39,458 nt of DNA from Rubricoccus marinus. Its GTDB lineage: Bacteria; Bacteroidota; Rhodothermia; Rhodothermales; Rubricoccaceae. Where the stretch lies: assembly GCF_002257665.1 (NCBI RefSeq), contig NZ_MQWB01000001.1, positions 2,004,756 through 2,044,213 on the forward strand. Direction: 5' to 3'. The notes below the pieces were generated by a model. That model saw only the letters and a list, made by a program, of their open reading frames with translations. It did no database searches and was not told where the DNA came from. Each line of letters opens with the position of its first letter. Within the stretch, counting starts at the first letter, position 1. Shown piece after piece: positions 19,183-26,177 of this stretch. The position numbers were made by a program, and so were the translations under genes.

Positions 19183-19634
19183 TCTGCCGACGTGTCCTCG
19201 CCTGTGCCTTCGAGCAGCGCGACCGTCTCCGCGTCTTCAGCGACGGTCTCGGACGGGGCATCGCCCCAGAGACGTTCCAGGTCGTAGTGCTCGCGGGCCT
19301 CTGGCGTAAAGATGTGGACGGCGAGGTCGAAGTAGTCCAGCACGATCCAGCTGCTGGAGCCGGCCTGGCCCTCGCGGTGCGCGGGGCGCTCGTTGGCCTG
19401 CTCGCGGATCGCCATGACGATCCCCTCGGTAACGGCTTTGATCTGGAGGTCGCTTTCCCCCGTCGCGATCACGAAGTAGTCGACCTCGCCAGAGATGCCG
19501 CGGAGGTCCATGACCGTCACGTCTACCGCCTTCTTGTCCAGCGCGGCCTCAATCGCGATGCGGGCGAGGTCACGCCCGAGAGTGGGGCCTTCACGTTTGG
19601 AACGGGTCGATCGAGTAGAAGAGGCGGTCTCCAT
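19179..19634 (-). CDS. rsfS: Ribosomal silencing factor RsfS
   Basis: RsfS binds ribosomal protein L14 on the large subunit and blocks joining of the subunits when nutrients are low. The 151-residue product has the family core: A-L-D-K-K-A-V-D-V-T-V-M-D-L-R-G, D-Y-F-V-I-A-T-G-E-S-D-L-Q-I-K-A, W-I-V-L-D-Y-F-D-L-A-V-H-I-F and E-A-R-E-H-Y-D-L-E-R-L-W. The ATG at 19634 is preferred to a longer frame because it gives a normal N-terminus and leaves 7 bp to the LytR_C gene stop. An acidic tail of ~25 residues follows the core. The arrangement of a LytR_C gene upstream of rsfS is common in Bacteroidota. Confidence 0.93.
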   Translation of the reverse strand: METASSTRSTRSKREGPTLGRDLARIAIEAALDKKAVDVTVMDLRGISGEVDYFVIATGESDLQIKAVTEGIVMAIREQANERPAHREGQAGSSSWIVLDYFDLAVHIFTPEAREHYDLERLWGDAPSETVAEDAETVALLEGTGEDTSAE

Positions 19635-19641
19635 ACAAAAG

Positions 19642-20121
19642 TCAGTCTGTAGAGTCGGAAGAAAGGGCTCGGAAAGGAGCAAGGCGGGTGTAGTCCGCGC
19701 CGATATACACTGCGACGTCGGGGTCGTACTCCGCCAGAGGCCCGGGCGCGGTCACGCGGTCGTCCGGGACGCCGAGCGCAGCGGCTACGCGCTGGGCGTA
19801 CGTATCGGTCCCGGCGCGGACCTCCACGGCGGTCTCTTCACGCAGCGGCGCGTTCCCCACCTCGACCACGTCGAAGCCGCGGCGGCGCAGAAAGGCGGTC
19901 GCCTCGCGGCCAAGCCCGTCCACGCCGACGGCGTTTCGGACCTCCACCTGGATAGGGTCCGCTCCCGGCTCGGCCCCCAACGTGATCTCGGCGTCCCGGG
20001 TCGGCGTAGTCCGCGGCGCGAACGTGCGCGTGAGGAGGCCGTAGAGCAGGACTGCAACCAGAAGCCCAACGCCGACGAGCGCGGCGTTCAGCAGAACATC
20101 AACAATCCGCGGTCGGGCCAA
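19642..20121 (-). CDS. LytR C-terminal domain (LytR_C) membrane-anchored protein
   Basis: A 159-residue protein with one N-terminal membrane helix (N-A-A-L-V-G-V-G-L-L-V-A-V-L-L-Y-G-L-L) and an extracytoplasmic LytR_C domain at residues ~55-150. The domain shows V-E-V-R-N-A-V-G-V-D-G-L, a helix with F-L-R-R-R-G-F-D-V-V-E-V-G-N, an A-L-G-V-P-D-D-R-V block and the ending D-V-A-V-Y-I-G-A-D-Y. The catalytic LCP transferase part found in full LytR proteins is absent, so it is probably a binding module of the envelope. It is followed 7 bp later by rsfS and preceded 4 bp by the envelope protein gene. Confidence 0.85.
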   Translation of the reverse strand: MARPRIVDVLLNAALVGVGLLVAVLLYGLLTRTFAPRTTPTRDAEITLGAEPGADPIQVEVRNAVGVDGLGREATAFLRRRGFDVVEVGNAPLREETAVEVRAGTDTYAQRVAAALGVPDDRVTAPGPLAEYDPDVAVYIGADYTRLAPFRALSSDSTD

Positions 20122-20125
20122 TGCG

Positions 20126-20701
20126 CTACTGATCCGCTGCGTCGCGGAAGAACAGGTTGCCGCTGGCGCCAGAGGACGCGTTCAAGCCGAAGCCCTGGCC
20201 GTACATGCCATACCCCTGAGAGCAGCCGCCCTGATAGCCATACGTGCACGCCGAGCCGTACGGCGTCTGGCGAACCTGCAGGCGGATCATCGAGTTCTCG
20301 GTCGGGCGGTAGGCCAGCTCCGCGTTCTGGAGGTAGATCTTGGCCGGGTTGTCGGCGGAAAAGCCCGCCGCGTTCGCGAGAGAGCCGACGGCGCCATGCG
20401 CGAGGCCGACATCGACACGGGCCGCGAGCCGGTTGCTGGGCTGCCACTGAAGGGACGTGGTGTACGTGCCGAGCCCGAGATCGCCGTAGGCGCCCGTCTG
20501 GTACCCGTACTGGTAGCTCTGGCTGAGCTTGAGCGTCTGCGCGTTGAAGAGCCCCGCGAGCGAGAGCGTCGGAGCCTCTGGCGAGGCGATCACCTCGACG
20601 GGTGCCTGGCGGCCAGGCACGTTGGCCTGGAGTTGCGCCGAAGCGGGTGCGGCCACGAGAAGAGCGAGGCCGAGGGCGGTGGTCAGGACGGCAGTACGCA
20701 T
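20126..20701 (-). CDS. Secreted, probably outer-membrane protein of unknown function
   Basis: A 191-residue protein with a clean signal peptide (MRTAVLTTALGLALLVAAPASA). The mature part has alternating strands such as L-K-L-S-Q-S-Y-Q-Y-G-Y, Y-T-T-S-L-Q-W-Q-P-S-N-R-L-A-A-R-V-D-V-G-L-A-H-G, and N-S-M-I-R-L-Q-V-R-Q-T, consistent with a small beta-barrel or periplasmic beta protein. Near the C-terminus is a Tyr/Gly/Cys-rich segment with two cysteines (ACTYGYQGGCSQGYGMYGQG), perhaps a disulphide loop. It heads the operon with LytR_C, rsfS, a lipoprotein and DUF423. I do not recognise the family. Confidence 0.75.
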   Translation of the reverse strand: MRTAVLTTALGLALLVAAPASAQLQANVPGRQAPVEVIASPEAPTLSLAGLFNAQTLKLSQSYQYGYQTGAYGDLGLGTYTTSLQWQPSNRLAARVDVGLAHGAVGSLANAAGFSADNPAKIYLQNAELAYRPTENSMIRLQVRQTPYGSACTYGYQGGCSQGYGMYGQGFGLNASSGASGNLFFRDAADQ

Positions 20702-20865
20702 GCGCAGAGGTGAGGCGGAACGTGCAGGATAGACCTGCGGGCGGATAGCGTCAACTCAACGCGGCGTGCCCCAGGAGAGTGCCCGTCGCGCCGCACTTTT
20801 ATGGCGTAGGCCTCCGCGCGGCGCGCGCTCCCCGAACGCCGCGGCCTCTGGCGCGATCTTGCGTC

Positions 20866-21597
20866 ATGCTGAAGCGCCTCTCCCCTTACCTGCTCTTCGC
20901 CACCGTGCTCTTGGTGGGCTTCACGGCCCTCGGGTACTGGCTCGTTTCCACCGGCCGGTGGACGCCTGCAAACCCCAGCGAAGCCGCCTACCCCATCCGA
21001 GGCATCGACGTCTCGCGCCATCAGGGCACGATCAACTGGGACGCCGTCGCGGCCTCTGGCGTCGACTTCGTCTACATGAAGGCGACTGAGGGCGGGGACT
21101 GGACCGACCCCGAGTTCGTGGGCAACTGGAACGAGGCGGGCCGCGTCGGCCTCGCCAGAGGCGTCTACCACTTTTTTACGTTCTGCCGCGACGCAGACGA
21201 GCAGGCCGCACACGCGCTCGCCACCCAGCCGCCAGAGGCCGAGCTGCCCTTCGTCGTGGACGTGGAGTACGGCGGCAACTGCGAGGGCTTCGAATCGGTC
21301 GAACACGTCCGCGCCTCGCTGGACCGCTTCATGGACATCGTGACCGACTCGATCGGCTACGATCCCGCGATCTACGCCGTCCACTCCTCCTACCCGGACT
21401 TTATCGAGGGGCGCTACCTCGGCAGTCCGCTCTGGCTCCAGCACGTGCTCTGGAAGCCGTCGGCCGAGGGCGACCGCACGTGGTCCATCTGGCAGTATTC
21501 GGTTACCGGCACCGTTCCTGGCATCGAAGGGCCCGTGGACCTTAACGTGTTCAACGGGGACAGCACGGCGTTCGCGGCGTTCCAGGTCAGCCCGTAG
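20866..21597 (+). CDS. Glycoside hydrolase family 25 (lysozyme-like) protein, membrane anchored
   Basis: A 243-residue cell-wall hydrolase of family GH25, which cuts between MurNAc and GlcNAc. After an N-terminal membrane helix (L-L-F-A-T-V-L-L-V-G-F-T-A-L-G-Y-W), the catalytic domain has GIDVSRHQGTINWDAV, YMKATEGG, G-V-Y-H-F-F-T-F and the acidic pair FVVDVEY, which together hold the Asp and Glu residues of the active site. The end has W-S-I-W-Q-Y-S and D-L-N-V-F-N-G, also typical of the family. The ATG at 20866 follows GATCTTGCGTC, nearly the same as the sequence before tsaD. A role in wall remodelling or against other bacteria cannot be told apart here. Confidence 0.9.
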   Translation: MLKRLSPYLLFATVLLVGFTALGYWLVSTGRWTPANPSEAAYPIRGIDVSRHQGTINWDAVAASGVDFVYMKATEGGDWTDPEFVGNWNEAGRVGLARGVYHFFTFCRDADEQAAHALATQPPEAELPFVVDVEYGGNCEGFESVEHVRASLDRFMDIVTDSIGYDPAIYAVHSSYPDFIEGRYLGSPLWLQHVLWKPSAEGDRTWSIWQYSVTGTVPGIEGPVDLNVFNGDSTAFAAFQVSP

Positions 21598-21630
21598 GCT
21601 CGCCTCTGTCACGTTCTGGGCGAGAGTTGG

Positions 21631-21648
21631 GCCTCTGGCGCCAGAGGC
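21631..21648. repeat. Perfect 18-bp iterated-motif palindrome after the GH25 gene
   Basis: GCCTCTGGCGCCAGAGGC lies 34 bp after the GH25 stop and just upstream of the minus-strand terminator of the convergent lipoprotein gene. Both genes therefore point at it. Confidence 0.92.
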
Positions 21649-21654
21649 AGATAC

Positions 21655-21689
21655 AAAACCGGGCCGCCCTCACTTGGAGGACGGCCCGG
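21655..21689 (-). terminator. Intrinsic terminator of the minus-strand lipoprotein gene
   Basis: CCGGGCCGCCCT (21659-21670) pairs with AGGACGGCCCGG (21678-21689) with one mismatch around a 7-nt loop. On the minus strand the stem is followed by TTTT (21658-21655). Confidence 0.8.
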
Positions 21690-21716
21690 AAGGTCCAGAC
21701 AGGTCTGGAGCGGTCG

Positions 21717-22211
21717 CTACGCGTCAGTGCCGGTCAGCATCGCGCCGCCCTCGCTGAGGAGGGTGCCGAGCTGCATCAGGCCGTCTTGCGAGGAGGAGCT
21801 GGCGCCAGCGGCCGCAGCCGTGGTCAGCTCGCCGAGGCGGACGAGCGTCTCGCCGATCTCCGCCCCGTCGAGGGTGTCCTCCTGGAGCTCGTCGCGGAGC
21901 TCTTCGAGGTTGTCGGTGATCTCCTCCGCGCCCTCGAAGCCGGCACCTTCGAGCTTGGCGATCCAGCCGTTGATGTTGTCCACGGCCGCCGCCGCAGGGA
22001 TGTTGGTCAGGCCGCTCTGAAGCGTGGTGACGGTGCTCGCGACATCCACTTCGGGCGCGTCAGCGGGGACGCCGGGCTCGGGGTTGATGGGGGCGATCTC
22101 GTTGTCGGTGACCTCCTCCATCTGGTTCTCTGCAACGGTATCGTTGTCCGAGCAGGCGACGAGTGAGAACGAGAGGAGAAGCGCGAGGAGCGCAGTCGTG
22201 CGTGTAAACAT
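21717..22211 (-). CDS. Lipoprotein of unknown function, helical
   Basis: A 164-residue lipoprotein: signal peptide MFTRTTALLALLLSFSLVAC with the lipid-anchored Cys at residue 20, an acidic Asp/Glu/Pro spacer, then a helical domain. The domain has T-T-L-Q-S-G-L-T-N-I-P-A-A-A-A-V-D-N-I-N-G-W-I-A-K-L and runs of Glu/Leu helices, ending with G-T-L-L-S-E-G-G-A-M-L-T-G. The ATG at 22211 is chosen because it begins the signal peptide; the longer frame has no signal. It carries no copy of the iterated motif, which is unusual here. A good terminator follows and a strong inverted repeat lies in its leader. I do not recognise the family. Confidence 0.78.
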   Translation of the reverse strand: MFTRTTALLALLLSFSLVACSDNDTVAENQMEEVTDNEIAPINPEPGVPADAPEVDVASTVTTLQSGLTNIPAAAAVDNINGWIAKLEGAGFEGAEEITDNLEELRDELQEDTLDGAEIGETLVRLGELTTAAAAGASSSSQDGLMQLGTLLSEGGAMLTGTDA

Positions 22212-22240
22212 GGTGTCTCTGGGTGTGAGAGGGGAACAAC

Positions 22241-22263
22241 TCCGATGCCGATGCGGCATCGGA
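22241..22263. promoter_or_regulatory. Strong 10-bp inverted repeat between the lipoprotein gene and tsaD
   Basis: TCCGATGCCG (22241-22250) and its exact complement CGGCATCGGA (22254-22263) flank ATG. It is 30 bp upstream of the minus-strand lipoprotein start and 133 bp before tsaD. It could be an operator or a leader hairpin. It is unrelated to the iterated motif. Confidence 0.5.
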
Positions 22264-22396
22264 GGGTGACCGTCGTACAAGCGCCGCACACTGTGGTTCT
22301 GCGCTGGCGCCCTCTTCGCGCAGGCTGCGGTGGACGCCTACGGCGAAACCTCGGGGAATCGCCGCACGAGACGCCAGAGGCGTCGGATCTTGCGCC

Positions 22397-23440
22397 ATGA
22401 CCCCTGAGCAGCCCCCCATCCTCGCCATCGAGTCGTCGTGCGACGACACCGCCGCGGCCGTCTGGGCCGGTGGCCGCCTCGCCTCCTCCGTCGTCGCAAG
22501 CCAGCGCGTGCACGAGGGCTGGGGTGGCGTAGTCCCCGAACTCGCGAGCCGCGCCCACCAGCGCCTGATCGTGCCGACGGTCAAGACTGCCCTTGAAGAA
22601 GCGGGCGTGCCTCTGGCGGAGGTAGGTGCCATCGCGGTCACCTACGGCCCCGGCCTCGCCGGGTCGCTGCTCGTTGGGCTCAGCACCGCAAAGGGACTTG
22701 CGCTAGGCCTCGGCATTCCCCTCATCGGCGTGAACCACCTGGAGGGCCACGTCTACTCTGTGTTCGTGGACGAGCCGCACCCGGCGTTCCCGTTTCTCTG
22801 CCTGACGGTTTCCGGCGGTCACACGCTGCTCACGCTTGTCCGCGAAGGGTTCGTCCATGAGGAGTTGGGCCGCACGCGAGACGACGCCGCCGGCGAGGCG
22901 TTCGATAAAGTGGCGCGCCTGCTCGGTCTGGGCTACCCCGGCGGCCCACACATCGACCGCCTGGCGGCCTCTGGCGACGCGACGCAGTTCGCGCTCCCCT
23001 CCCCGCGCATCACGAACCACAAGTCGCGCTCCGTCGCGGACTTCTCCTTTTCGGGTCTTAAGACCGCCGTCCGCTACACCGTCGCCGACGCGCCAGAGGC
23101 CGCGGGGATGGCGCCCGACGCGTGGCTGGAGGCCAACCGCGCGGACGTCGCCGCGGCGTTCCAGCACGCGGCGAGCGAGGCGCTGGTAGGCGCGCTAAGC
23201 GACGCCGTGCGCCAGACTGGCGTGCAGGACGTGGCCATCGTCGGGGGCGTGTCGGCCAACAGCGGGCTCCGCGCCGCCGCGCAAGAGGCCTCTGGCGCCG
23301 AAGGCTGGACGCTGCACATGCCCGCGATGCGCTTTTCCGTGGACAACGCCGCGATGATCGCGGTCACGGCGGCATTCAAATGGGCCGCTGGCGAGACGGA
23401 CGACCTCTCGTTAGGAGCCGAGCCCTCGTTGAAGCTGTAG
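22397..23440 (+). CDS. tsaD: tRNA N6-adenosine threonylcarbamoyltransferase TsaD
   Basis: TsaD transfers the threonylcarbamoyl group to adenosine 37 of tRNAs that read ANN codons, as part of the TsaBDE complex. The 347-residue product has ILAIESSCDDTAAAV at the N-terminus, the metal-binding HLEGH (His114 and His118), TVSGGHTLL, D-D-A-A-G-E-A-F-D-K-V-A-R-L-L-G-L-G-Y-P-G-G, F-S-F-S-G-L-K-T-A and G-G-V-S-A-N-S-G-L-R. Length and order are normal. The ATG follows GGATCTTGCGCC with no Shine-Dalgarno. At least four iterated-motif copies lie within the gene, read as PLA, ASG, PEA and ASG. Confidence 0.96.
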   Translation: MTPEQPPILAIESSCDDTAAAVWAGGRLASSVVASQRVHEGWGGVVPELASRAHQRLIVPTVKTALEEAGVPLAEVGAIAVTYGPGLAGSLLVGLSTAKGLALGLGIPLIGVNHLEGHVYSVFVDEPHPAFPFLCLTVSGGHTLLTLVREGFVHEELGRTRDDAAGEAFDKVARLLGLGYPGGPHIDRLAASGDATQFALPSPRITNHKSRSVADFSFSGLKTAVRYTVADAPEAAGMAPDAWLEANRADVAAAFQHAASEALVGALSDAVRQTGVQDVAIVGGVSANSGLRAAAQEASGAEGWTLHMPAMRFSVDNAAMIAVTAAFKWAAGETDDLSLGAEPSLKL

Positions 23441-23518
23441 CCACTCCCGTAGAAGACGGAGAGGTACTTGAGCGGTGCGCGGACTGGCCGATACACAGGG
23501 GGCATCGGCACCCGTGCT

Positions 23519-25489
23519 TTGATCCTCTCTCGGTTTCTGGTCTTGGCTCTGGCGTTCGTGGCTGCTGCTGCGAACGCGCAACTTGTGCTCACCCCCGACC
23601 GACCGGCAAAGCCTCTGGCGACGGCGCTGGAGATCAACTCCGACGCGTCGCTGTCTTTCGCCGCCGCTCGCGCGGACACGGCTGGCTTTGCGCGCGCGAA
23701 GTCTTTCTCGCCCGACGATGGCGCGCCAGAGGCCTATTGGGCCCGGGTGGCGCTACAATCGGTGGCGGACGTGCCTACCGAGTGGGTCCTACCTCTTGCG
23801 CTGCATGACGTGAGCGCCGTGCTCGTCCGCGAGGACGGGCGAATGGAACGCCACCGGACCGGGCGAGGCGTGCCGCTGGCGGAGCGGACGTTCCCGGTTG
23901 CGCAGCCCGTCGCCATCCAGGTCGCGCTGGGGCCGCGCGAATCGGCCGTGCTGTACCTCAAGGTTGCCGAGCCCCGGGGCAGCTACGCCACGGTGAGTTC
24001 GCCTATCCCTGTTGAGGCCAAGGCGTTCGAGCGCTCCCGGCGCCGGTCCGACCTGTTCCAAGGTCTTTTCGCCGGGGTCTTCCTCGCGCTCGCCTTCTAC
24101 AACCTGTTCCTGTTCTGGTCCTTCCGCGACGAGAGCTTCCTCTACTACGTCCTGTTCCTCCTCTTCTCGGGACTGTTCTGGGGGGTCAGCACCGGGCATG
24201 TGTTCGAGCTGTTCTGGCCGCAGACGGTCGCCCCGTACGAGGCGCTGCAGTTCTTCGCGCTCGCGGGCGCGGCGGTGATGTACATCCAGTTCGTCCGCCG
24301 CTTTCTGGACACCCGGCGGACGGCGCCCCTCCCCGACCAAATCCTGCGGGCGCTGCTCGTGTTGTGGGTTGGCTGCATCCTCCTGGGCGCGCTCGGGGTT
24401 TGGAACCTCGCCCCGGACCTCGCTGCGCTCACCTCGATCGGGATCCTGACCACGACGTTCTCGGCGGGCATCGCGGCGCACCGACGGGGGTTTGCTCCGG
24501 CACGCGCCTACCTCTTCGCCGCGGTCGCTTTCCTCGCGCTGGGACTGGCGTACATCGGGCTGTACCTGTTCTCTCCAACGTTGCAGGCCTCTATCGGAAG
24601 GCCCATGCTCCAGGTCTCGATGCTGACAGAGGCCCTGCTTCTCGCCCTCGCGCTCTCGGTCCGCATCCGCATCCTGACCAGCGATAAGGCCGCTGCGGAC
24701 ATCGCCCGCGAAAAGGCCGAAGCCACGGCCCACGCGCTTCAGGAGACGGACGCGCTCAAAACCCGGCTGCTCGGCATTGCCGCACACGACCTCAGGAGCC
24801 CGCTCACGGGGATCGTCGGCTTTTCCGAGATGATCGAGATCGAGACGCCGGAGCGGCCAGACGTCCACGACATGACCTCCGCGATCCGGCGTGGGGCGCA
24901 GCGGATGCTCCACTTGATCGAGGACCTCCTAGTCACTGCAGCACTGGACGGAGGCCGCCTGCGCCTCAACCGCCGCCCCACCGCGCTCGCGGCGCTCGTC
25001 GCAGACGTGATCGACGACTACCGCTCCCGCGCAGACGCCAAGCAACAAGCGCTCTCGCTGCACCACGAGGGAGGCCTCGCGCTGGCTTCGGTGGACCCGG
25101 ACCGCTGCCGGGCGATCGTGGAGAACCTCGTCTCGAACGCCATCAAGTACACCCCCTACGGAGGCACCGTTCGGGTGGAACTGGCCTCTGGCGCCGAACA
25201 CGTGCGGATCGCCGTCCGCGACAACGGGCCAGGCCTCAGCGCCGACGATCAGAACGCGCTGTTCCAACGCTTCCGCCGGCTCACGCCAAACCCGACGGGT
25301 GAGGAAGCGGCCTCTGGGCTGGGTCTCTCCATCGCGCAGCAACTCGCGCGGCTCCACGGCGGCCGCATTGAGGTGGAAAGCACGCTTGGCGAGGGAAGCG
25401 TGTTCACGTTCGTGCTGCCGAAGGGCGAGGAATGCCCAGTCGCCGTTGCGCCAGAGGCCTCGTGCGAGCCCGAGCTTCAGATGGCGTAA
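23519..25489 (+). CDS. Membrane sensor histidine kinase with 7TMR-DISM sensor
   Basis: A 656-residue two-component kinase. A signal peptide (TTG start; MILSRFLVLALAFVAAAANA) leads to a periplasmic domain of the 7TMR-DISMED2 type (A-Y-W-A-R-V-A-L, R-E-S-A-V-L-Y-L-K-V), then seven membrane helices starting with L-F-Q-G-L-F-A-G-V-F-L-A-L-A-F-Y-N-L. A coiled linker reaches the HisKA domain with the phosphorylated His423 in AAHDLRSPLTGI. The ATPase part has the N box N-L-V-S-N-A-I-K-Y-T-P (Asn536), DNGPGLS and G-L-G-L-S-I. A TTG at 23468 would give 17 extra residues before the signal peptide. No response regulator is adjacent, so it is an orphan kinase. Its 3' end overlaps the convergent phosphatase gene by 13 bp. 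Confidence 0.9.
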   Translation: MILSRFLVLALAFVAAAANAQLVLTPDRPAKPLATALEINSDASLSFAAARADTAGFARAKSFSPDDGAPEAYWARVALQSVADVPTEWVLPLALHDVSAVLVREDGRMERHRTGRGVPLAERTFPVAQPVAIQVALGPRESAVLYLKVAEPRGSYATVSSPIPVEAKAFERSRRRSDLFQGLFAGVFLALAFYNLFLFWSFRDESFLYYVLFLLFSGLFWGVSTGHVFELFWPQTVAPYEALQFFALAGAAVMYIQFVRRFLDTRRTAPLPDQILRALLVLWVGCILLGALGVWNLAPDLAALTSIGILTTTFSAGIAAHRRGFAPARAYLFAAVAFLALGLAYIGLYLFSPTLQASIGRPMLQVSMLTEALLLALALSVRIRILTSDKAAADIAREKAEATAHALQETDALKTRLLGIAAHDLRSPLTGIVGFSEMIEIETPERPDVHDMTSAIRRGAQRMLHLIEDLLVTAALDGGRLRLNRRPTALAALVADVIDDYRSRADAKQQALSLHHEGGLALASVDPDRCRAIVENLVSNAIKYTPYGGTVRVELASGAEHVRIAVRDNGPGLSADDQNALFQRFRRLTPNPTGEEAASGLGLSIAQQLARLHGGRIEVESTLGEGSVFTFVLPKGEECPVAVAPEASCEPELQMA

Positions 25490-25959
25490 GCCTCGCGCAA
25501 GCGCTCGAGGATGGCGTCGCAGGTGCGGTCCACCATCGCGTAGACCTGCTCGAAGCCGTCGTCGCCTCCGTAATAGGGATCGGGCACCTGGTAGTCGCCG
25601 GGCTCGGGGTCGAACTCCCGGAACAGGCGGACCTGCGTGCTGCGGTCGCCGTCGGGATCGAGGTAGAGCGTGTCGTGGAGGTTGGCCTTGTCCATCACGA
25701 ACACGTGCGAGAAGTGGTCCAGGTCGGCGCGCGTGAGTTGGCGGGCCTTGAGGCGCGAGAGGTCAGTCCCGTGGCGCGCGGCGGTGGCCGTCATGCGCGC
25801 GTCCGGCGGCGCCCCGACGTGCCACCCGCCCGTCCCGGCGGAGTCGACCTCGATCTCGGCCCCGAGGCCGGCCGCCTCCACCTTCTGTTGGAAAAGCCCC
25901 TCGGCGACGGGGCTGCGGCAGATGTTTCCGAGGCAGACGAAGAGGACGCGGACGGGCAT
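25477..25959 (-). CDS. Low molecular weight protein-tyrosine phosphatase
   Basis: A 160-residue cytosolic phosphatase. The catalytic P-loop CLGNICRS gives the C-X5-R motif (nucleophile Cys9, Arg15), with a typical N-terminal MPVRVLFVCLGNICRSPVAE. The general acid Asp127 is in the conserved DPYYGG. Between them are the usual D-S-A-G-T-G-G-W-H-V-G-A-P-P-D-A-R and F-V-M-D segments. Homologues dephosphorylate tyrosine kinases of capsule systems or arginine phosphate; nothing here decides which. Its 3' end overlaps the sensor kinase gene, pointing in the opposite direction. Upstream is a 218-bp gap towards dxr with a full palindrome. Confidence 0.93.
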   Translation of the reverse strand: MPVRVLFVCLGNICRSPVAEGLFQQKVEAAGLGAEIEVDSAGTGGWHVGAPPDARMTATAARHGTDLSRLKARQLTRADLDHFSHVFVMDKANLHDTLYLDPDGDRSTQVRLFREFDPEPGDYQVPDPYYGGDDGFEQVYAMVDRTCDAILERLREAYAI

Positions 25960-26093
25960 GGGACAGGGGTTGTAGGACGGGAAGTTCGCGGTTGAACGGG
26001 CCTCTTGCGCTCGAAGGGTGATGCGTACTGCGGCCTAAGGGGTAGCCGCACGCGCCTGCGCTGGCCGAGCCCAGGTTATGGATGGCGCCGCCT

Positions 26094-26113
26094 CGCCTCT
26101 GGCGCCAGAGGCG
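26094..26113. repeat. Perfect 20-bp iterated-motif palindrome downstream of dxr
   Basis: CGCCTCTGGCGCCAGAGGCG, the longest perfect version in the window. It lies 64 bp beyond the dxr stop (minus strand), in the gap before the phosphatase gene. Confidence 0.92.
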
Positions 26114-26177
26114 GGGCGGCAGAGGCAGGGCAGCAGAGGGAGACCATGGCGGAGCACATAAAGCCGCGCCCCTTCGC

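Noticed and set aside
20602-20620. GTGCCTGG/CCAGGCAC hairpin in the gene at 20126
   Set aside because: It lies within coding sequence (near residues 28-33), has no partner elsewhere in the window and is probably chance at this G+C.
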